Shown: piece by piece, positions 6,263-9,100 of the stretch
Layout: every line of letters begins with the position of its first letter
How positions within the stretch are numbered: the stretch's first letter is position 1
Origin: Bacteriovoracales bacterium
GTDB lineage: Bacteria > Bdellovibrionota > Bacteriovoracia > Bacteriovoracales > Bacteriovoracaceae
Reading direction: 5' to 3'
DNA length: 9,100 nucleotides
Assembly (NCBI GenBank): GCA_007117175.1
Contig: SKGZ01000218.1
Span: forward strand, 1-9,100
Made by a program: the position numbers and the translations under genes
Notes under the pieces: generated by a model
Databases searched by the model: none
Told to the model about the DNA's origin: nothing
Seen by the model: only the letters and a program-made list of their open reading frames with translations

Positions 6263-7181
6263 ATTGGCCAAACTTGATGAGAATTTCCATTGCTTACTTC
6301 TGGCCCCTCCTGCATGGGGAAAAACCTCAAAAATTATTAATATGCTTAAGAGCACTCAGGCAAGGTGGCTTTATATTGCGCCTTTAAGAGCAATTGTTGA
6401 TGAAGTCTTTCAAAAACTAACAGAGCAACAAGTTCGAGTTTTTCAAGATCAACAGTATTCAGATTGGTTAAGCCAACCGTATTCAGTTTTAGTAACTACA
6501 CCTGAAAAGTGGTTGATCATTAAAAAAGGGGCAATACCCTTTCACCTGATTATTGACGAGTATCACTTATTCTATTTGTGGGAAAGTTTTCGCCCCTGCT
6601 TAGAAGAAGCAAAATTTGATTTACTCACGAGTGCTCAAAAAAGCTTTTTATTAACAGCTTCGATGAGTCACTCAAATTTAGATCGTTGGTCTAAAGAGTG
6701 TGAATTCTTAACTCAAAAATCATTTGCAATCAAAATCGGCAATATGGAGCTTAAGAATCGCCCAAGTCGCCACATTCACTTACCCATTAAAGGGATAAGC
6801 TTGATTCAAAAATATCTTTATTGTTACTTATTGTTTTTGAAATTTTCAAAAAAAAGAGTGCTCATTTTTGTTCCCTATCGCAGTTGGGTTGACTGGGGGT
6901 TGAGGTGTTGTCAGTTTTTTGCAATTGCAGGATTGGGTTGTAAAGGAGGAGAGGCGCAGTTTTTTAGGAGAGATCTAAGGCAAAACCCCAATGTGCAAGT
7001 GATCTTTGCCACGAAGGTTTTAAGCCATGGGGTCAATCTTCCAACCTTGGACACAGTCATGACCACCTACTCTGAAGTAAGCCAGGAAATGATGCTGCAA
7101 ATGGTTGCCAGAGCAGGACGAAGAGGAGAAAAATATAAACTGATTACAATGGGGAGTATAACTTGCAAGTGGAAGGCCTAA
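6252..7181 (+). CDS. Compact superfamily 2 (DExH-type) helicase
   Basis: A 309-residue protein holding the set of SF2 helicase motifs in two RecA-like folds: motif I/Walker A APPAWGKT (18-25), Ia APLRA (43-47), Ib TTPEK (82-86), II DEYH (102-105), III TAS (135-137), IV LIFVPYR (204-210), V ATKVLSHGVNLP (253-264) and VI QMVARAGRRG (283-292, with arginine fingers). There is no Q motif and no accessory C-terminal domain, so it is unusually small; the DEYH box and the GVNLP of motif V recall Ski2/Hel308-like enzymes. It should be an ATP-driven nucleic-acid translocase; the substrate cannot be told. ATG 6252 is preferred (AGGTG at 6243-6247, 4-nt spacing). A farther in-frame ATG at 6219 adds eleven unlikely residues. 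The 3' end overlaps recO by 19 nt, which suggests coupled translation and a repair role. The last residues (about 300-309) are poorly constrained because they overlap recO. Confidence 0.85.
   Translation: MLSELAKLDENFHCLLLAPPAWGKTSKIINMLKSTQARWLYIAPLRAIVDEVFQKLTEQQVRVFQDQQYSDWLSQPYSVLVTTPEKWLIIKKGAIPFHLIIDEYHLFYLWESFRPCLEEAKFDLLTSAQKSFLLTASMSHSNLDRWSKECEFLTQKSFAIKIGNMELKNRPSRHIHLPIKGISLIQKYLYCYLLFLKFSKKRVLIFVPYRSWVDWGLRCCQFFAIAGLGCKGGEAQFFRRDLRQNPNVQVIFATKVLSHGVNLPTLDTVMTTYSEVSQEMMLQMVARAGRRGEKYKLITMGSITCKWKA
7151..7156 (+). promoter_or_regulatory. Ribosome binding site deciding the recO TTG start
   Basis: GGGGAG lies inside the end of the helicase gene, 6 nt before TTG 7163. It supports the rare TTG start of recO over the in-frame GTG at 7169, and means ribosomes finishing the helicase pass directly over the recO start. 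Confidence 0.6.
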
Positions 7182-7807
7182 TTTTAAAAAAAATTGCTTA
7201 CCAAGACAGACATCTTATTATTAATCTTTTACTGCGATCAGCGCAGTGTTTATCTGTTTTATGCTATGGAGGACAAGGAGGGGGAAAAAAACAGAAAGTT
7301 GATCAATTGCAATTAGGTTCATTGGTGAGTGTGAATTTAAATCATCGCTCTCAACAATCAGAATTAGTCTCGGGTAAAGATTGGAAAGTACAGTGGGTTT
7401 CTAATCAGATTAGGAAAAATCATCGACGGTTTTTTGCTCAGTGCTTTTTACTAGAGGTTGCCAAGGTTTTTGCTCCTACTGTCACCTTTGCAGATATTGA
7501 GCAGCAAGACTCTACTGAATTTAGTCTGTTGAGTAATGCTCTTTATTATCTAGATCAAGAATGTGAGAGAAAAATCATTCTGATGTATTTAACTAAGATG
7601 ATGTTTGTACAAGGTATTTTTCCTCGGCAGGGTTTAGAAAAAGAGCTCTTGCAGTTAATACAGCAAGTGAAGTCACTTAAGTTCAGTGAATTAGCACAAG
7701 TCTCATCTGAGCATCTTCACTCTGATATTAAAGAACTATTATTGTATATGGGGGAGCAATTTAATTTATCCTTTGTTAATTTAAATAGTTACCAGTTTCT
7801 AAGCTGA
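7163..7807 (+). CDS. recO: DNA repair protein RecO
   Basis: Recombination mediator that, with RecR (and RecF), loads RecA onto SSB-coated single-stranded DNA and can anneal complementary strands. The N-terminal OB-fold (about 1-78) has the RecO pattern: an opening strand VEGLILKK, 'YQDRHLIINLL' in place of the usual 'gEsdxivxlft', a glycine/lysine-rich YGGQGGGKKQK (35-45), then LQLGSLVSV. A helical C-terminal half (about 85-214) begins with RRFFAQCFLLEVAKVF, matching the family's 'yllEl' helix. At 214 residues it is somewhat shorter than E. coli RecO (242), and it has no CxxC zinc-binding cluster like that in some other RecO proteins. It starts at TTG with a strong ribosome site and overlaps the helicase gene by 19 nt. 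RecO sequences diverge widely, so the call rests on pattern and length. Confidence 0.78.
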   Translation: MQVEGLILKKIAYQDRHLIINLLLRSAQCLSVLCYGGQGGGKKQKVDQLQLGSLVSVNLNHRSQQSELVSGKDWKVQWVSNQIRKNHRRFFAQCFLLEVAKVFAPTVTFADIEQQDSTEFSLLSNALYYLDQECERKIILMYLTKMMFVQGIFPRQGLEKELLQLIQQVKSLKFSELAQVSSEHLHSDIKELLLYMGEQFNLSFVNLNSYQFLS

Positions 7808-7830
7808 GGCTTCTCTAAGGATTGGTCATT

Positions 7831-7839
7831 TGTTATAAT
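7831..7839 (+). promoter_or_regulatory. Extended -10 promoter for the 178-residue membrane-anchored protein
   Basis: TGTTATAAT combines a TG extension with a perfect TATAAT, 24 nt after the recO stop and about 29 nt before the next ATG. No -35 match stands 16-18 bp upstream (about 7811-7816 is TTCTCT), as is common for extended -10 promoters. Transcription would begin near 7846, leaving a leader of about 23 nt that contains the GAGGAG ribosome site (7856-7861). Confidence 0.6.
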
Positions 7840-7868
7840 CGAGTTAACTTTATTCGAGGAGTGATGAT

Positions 7869-8405
7869 ATGAGTTTCAAATGGAAGCTAATTTTATTTAT
7901 TTTGTTAGTGGCAGGCGCCTTAGGGGGTAAGTATTTTTTATTTGACATGCCCATTGGTACAGGTTACCAGGTGGGAGTGTTGAAAAACCTAAGTCATCAG
8001 GGAGCTGTGATTAAGACTTGGGATGGCTCATTACTGGTGGAAGGAAAAGAGAGCTCCTTGTTTTATTTTTCTGTACGCAATGATCAGCTTGCTAGGGAGC
8101 TTTTAGAACTCAAAGAACAAGAGCCCTTATTGGAAGTGGAGTATCAAGAGTTTCGCCAGGGCTGGCCGAGAAAAAGTGCTAAAAATATTGTGGCCTGGAA
8201 GGTTTTAGATAAATCCAACTTAACAGTCGACATCAATGAGTTCTCTCCTTCTAATCGTGAGTTAGTTCGCTATTTGGGGCGAACCCTGTTTTGCAGCTTA
8301 ATAGGCTCTTTACACCAAGACCAGGAATTATACCAGCAGGTTAAAGATCACCTTAAAGAGGCGAATCCTTACTTATATCAGCAGTACTCTACTTGCAATG
8401 ACTAA
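7869..8405 (+). CDS. Small membrane-anchored protein of unknown function
   Basis: A 178-residue protein with one N-terminal hydrophobic helix (about 5-20) preceded by positive charges. It is most likely an uncleaved inner-membrane anchor with the rest in the periplasm. The segment 32-56 (GYQVGVLKNLSHQGAVIKTWDGSLL), then FYFSV (65-69) and VEYQEFRQGWP (90-100), resembles a widespread small-protein family with the pattern 'G.r.G.l.klS.kG...KTweG.l ... F.FSV ... l.Y', whose members are sometimes wrongly annotated as 6-phosphogluconate dehydrogenase. No dehydrogenase motif is present, and this assignment is from memory of the pattern. A C-terminal tail (about 115-178) contains two cysteines (142, 176). 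The ATG at 7869 has GAGGAG 7 nt upstream. Its stop codon overlaps the stop of convergent gmhB. Confidence 0.75.
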   Translation: MSFKWKLILFILLVAGALGGKYFLFDMPIGTGYQVGVLKNLSHQGAVIKTWDGSLLVEGKESSLFYFSVRNDQLARELLELKEQEPLLEVEYQEFRQGWPRKSAKNIVAWKVLDKSNLTVDINEFSPSNRELVRYLGRTLFCSLIGSLHQDQELYQQVKDHLKEANPYLYQQYSTCND

Positions 8406-8899
8406 ATTTTATCTCGTAATTGCCCAATGTCTTTGAGTTCAAAGTCATACTGAGGGTTAGGGGTGATGAGATAGCTCTTCATTTTAGCTTGCATTCCGCA
8501 TTGGTAATCACAGTCTTTGTCTCCAATGAATATGCTCTGAGAAGCGCAAATATCAAATTGCACAATTAATTCCTCTGGCAATTTGGTTTTGGGTTTTCGG
8601 CATTGACAGTGATCTTCAGGAGTGTGAGGGCAAAATCGGATTGCATCAAAAGGTTTGAGCCCTGCTTGGACTAGGTCCTGGTTGATTTTATCGTGAACAG
8701 AATTCATTTGTTCTTCATTAAAGTAACCTCTACCAATTCCAGATTGATTGGTCACTATAAAGCAAAAGTAGTTAAGTTGCTGGGCCTTGGCAATCACTTC
8801 AAAGGTTTGTGGAAAATATTCAATCAGTGATGGCTCACACAGGTAATGTTTATCTTTGATCAGTGTGCCATCGCGATCGAAAAAGATTGCTCTATTCAT
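8402..8899 (-). CDS. gmhB: D-glycero-D-manno-heptose-1,7-bisphosphate 7-phosphatase
   Basis: Cytosolic HAD-superfamily phosphatase that removes the C7 phosphate of heptose bisphosphate in the synthesis of ADP-heptose for the lipopolysaccharide inner core. Motifs are complete: motif I FFDRDGT (6-12; nucleophile Asp8, acid/base Asp10), motif II TNQSGIGRG (50-58), the GmhB-type zinc loop with Cys90, His92, Cys98 and Cys100, followed by RKPK (101-104, motif III basic residue), and motif IV GDKDCD (126-131). Length is 165 residues, close to the 180-190 of the family. The related histidinol-phosphate phosphatase domain of HisB shares these motifs, but no his genes are present and the exporter next door favours heptose metabolism. 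The ATG at 8899 lacks a clear Shine-Dalgarno. The stop codon (TAG, minus) interlocks with the TAA of the convergent gene. Confidence 0.88.
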   Translation of the reverse strand: MNRAIFFDRDGTLIKDKHYLCEPSLIEYFPQTFEVIAKAQQLNYFCFIVTNQSGIGRGYFNEEQMNSVHDKINQDLVQAGLKPFDAIRFCPHTPEDHCQCRKPKTKLPEELIVQFDICASQSIFIGDKDCDYQCGMQAKMKSYLITPNPQYDFELKDIGQLRDKI

Positions 8900-8911
8900 A
8901 CTGAGAGTTGT

Positions 8912-8940
8912 TTTACAGGGGATTGCATTAAAAGTACACT
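8912..8940 (+). promoter_or_regulatory. Candidate sigma-70-type promoter for the ABC exporter gene
   Basis: TTTACA (8912-8917, five of six bases of the -35 consensus) is followed after exactly 17 bp by TACACT (8935-8940, four of six bases of the -10 consensus). Transcription would start near 8947, giving a leader of about 21 nt with AAGG (8957-8960) 7 nt before ATG 8968. The element lies in the 68-bp gap shared with divergent gmhB. Confidence 0.4.
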
Positions 8941-8949
8941 GGATAGTAG

Positions 8950-8961
8950 ACCTTGCAAGGT
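8950..8961. repeat. 12-bp perfect palindrome between promoter and start codon of the exporter gene
   Basis: ACCTTGCAAGGT is fully self-complementary. It sits just after the predicted transcription start and contains the exporter's AAGG ribosome site. It has no loop, so it is better read as a possible binding site for a dimeric repressor than as a hairpin. Only one copy is seen in the window; chance cannot be excluded. Confidence 0.4.
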
Positions 8962-8967
8962 AGCAAT

Positions 8968-9100
8968 ATGTATAAGATGTTGAAAGATATATGGTTTCTC
9001 CTAGGAAATCATCGTAAAAAATTATTTTTAGCTTATTTCCTTTCGCTACCGATGGCCGGTATTAAGACATTTCAAACCTATCTAGTAAAAGATATTTTTG
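8968..9100 (+). CDS. MsbA-like ABC exporter, N-terminal fragment
   Basis: Forty-four codons are visible before the window ends. The peptide reads like the elbow helix and first transmembrane segment of a type IV ABC exporter: a basic amphipathic start (MYKMLKDIWFLLGNHRKK), a hydrophobic stretch (about 19-30), then a TYLVKDIF segment (about 37-44) that matches the 'pyLvk.i.D.iF' pattern of lipid A/multidrug exporters such as MsbA. The nucleotide-binding domain is out of view, so substrate and exact family are open. Divergence from gmhB favours a role in lipid A or core export. The ATG has AAGG at a 7-nt spacing. Confidence 0.6.
   Translation, partial: MYKMLKDIWFLLGNHRKKLFLAYFLSLPMAGIKTFQTYLVKDIF

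Noticed and set aside
7801..7812. Possible terminator hairpin after recO (AAGC-TGAG-GCTT)
   Set aside because: The stem is only 4 bp, it begins within the recO coding end, and no T-run follows.
1..9100. Mobile element, CRISPR, defence system, attachment site or RNA gene
   Set aside because: No transposase, integrase, nuclease, direct-repeat array, tRNA-like fold or long terminal repeat was seen; coding density and gene content look like core chromosome.

Overview
The window is AT-rich and almost fully coding. It looks like chromosomal DNA of a Gram-negative bacterium: it carries a heptose-bisphosphate phosphatase (lipopolysaccharide core synthesis) and the start of an MsbA-like exporter. The combination of a long KtrB, short RecO, compact helicase and lineage-specific hypothetical genes would fit a low-GC relative of Bdellovibrio (Bacteriovorax-like). 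That placement is a guess from general impression, not from a search. No tRNA, rRNA, CRISPR array, insertion sequence, phage gene or long repeat was found.

Layout. The left edge (1-120, minus) holds the N-terminal TRAM domain of an RNA methyltransferase that runs off the window. Only 23 bp away, a tight plus-strand series begins: a long KtrB/TrkH potassium channel subunit (144-1883), its KtrA/TrkA RCK regulator (1901-2596), a membrane HAMP-PAS sensor with no output domain (2609-3736), elongation factor 4/LepA (3755-5557) and an unrecognised soluble protein (5568-6194). The gaps are 10-18 nt, so co-transcription is likely. After 57 nt comes a second pair: a compact SF2 helicase (6252-7181) whose 3' end overlaps a TTG-started recO (7163-7807). 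A small membrane-anchored protein (7869-8405) has its own extended -10 promoter. It converges on gmhB (8402-8899, minus) with a 4-nt overlap of the two stop codons. The right edge has the start of an MsbA-like ABC exporter (8968 onward, plus), divergent from gmhB across 68 bp that hold a candidate promoter and a 12-bp palindrome.

How the genes may work together. KtrB and KtrA form a potassium uptake system gated by nucleotide binding to KtrA. The adjacent membrane sensor and LepA, a translation factor linked to ionic stress, suggest a potassium/ionic-homeostasis group. The helicase and RecO probably act together in DNA repair. GmhB and the exporter both fit outer-membrane lipopolysaccharide production.

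I see no clearly new multi-gene defence or mobile system. The least ordinary items are the output-less HAMP-PAS protein in the ktr operon, the compact DEYH-box helicase overlapping recO with a short frame across its start, and the 208-residue protein after lepA. No gene-free stretch exceeds 70 bases.
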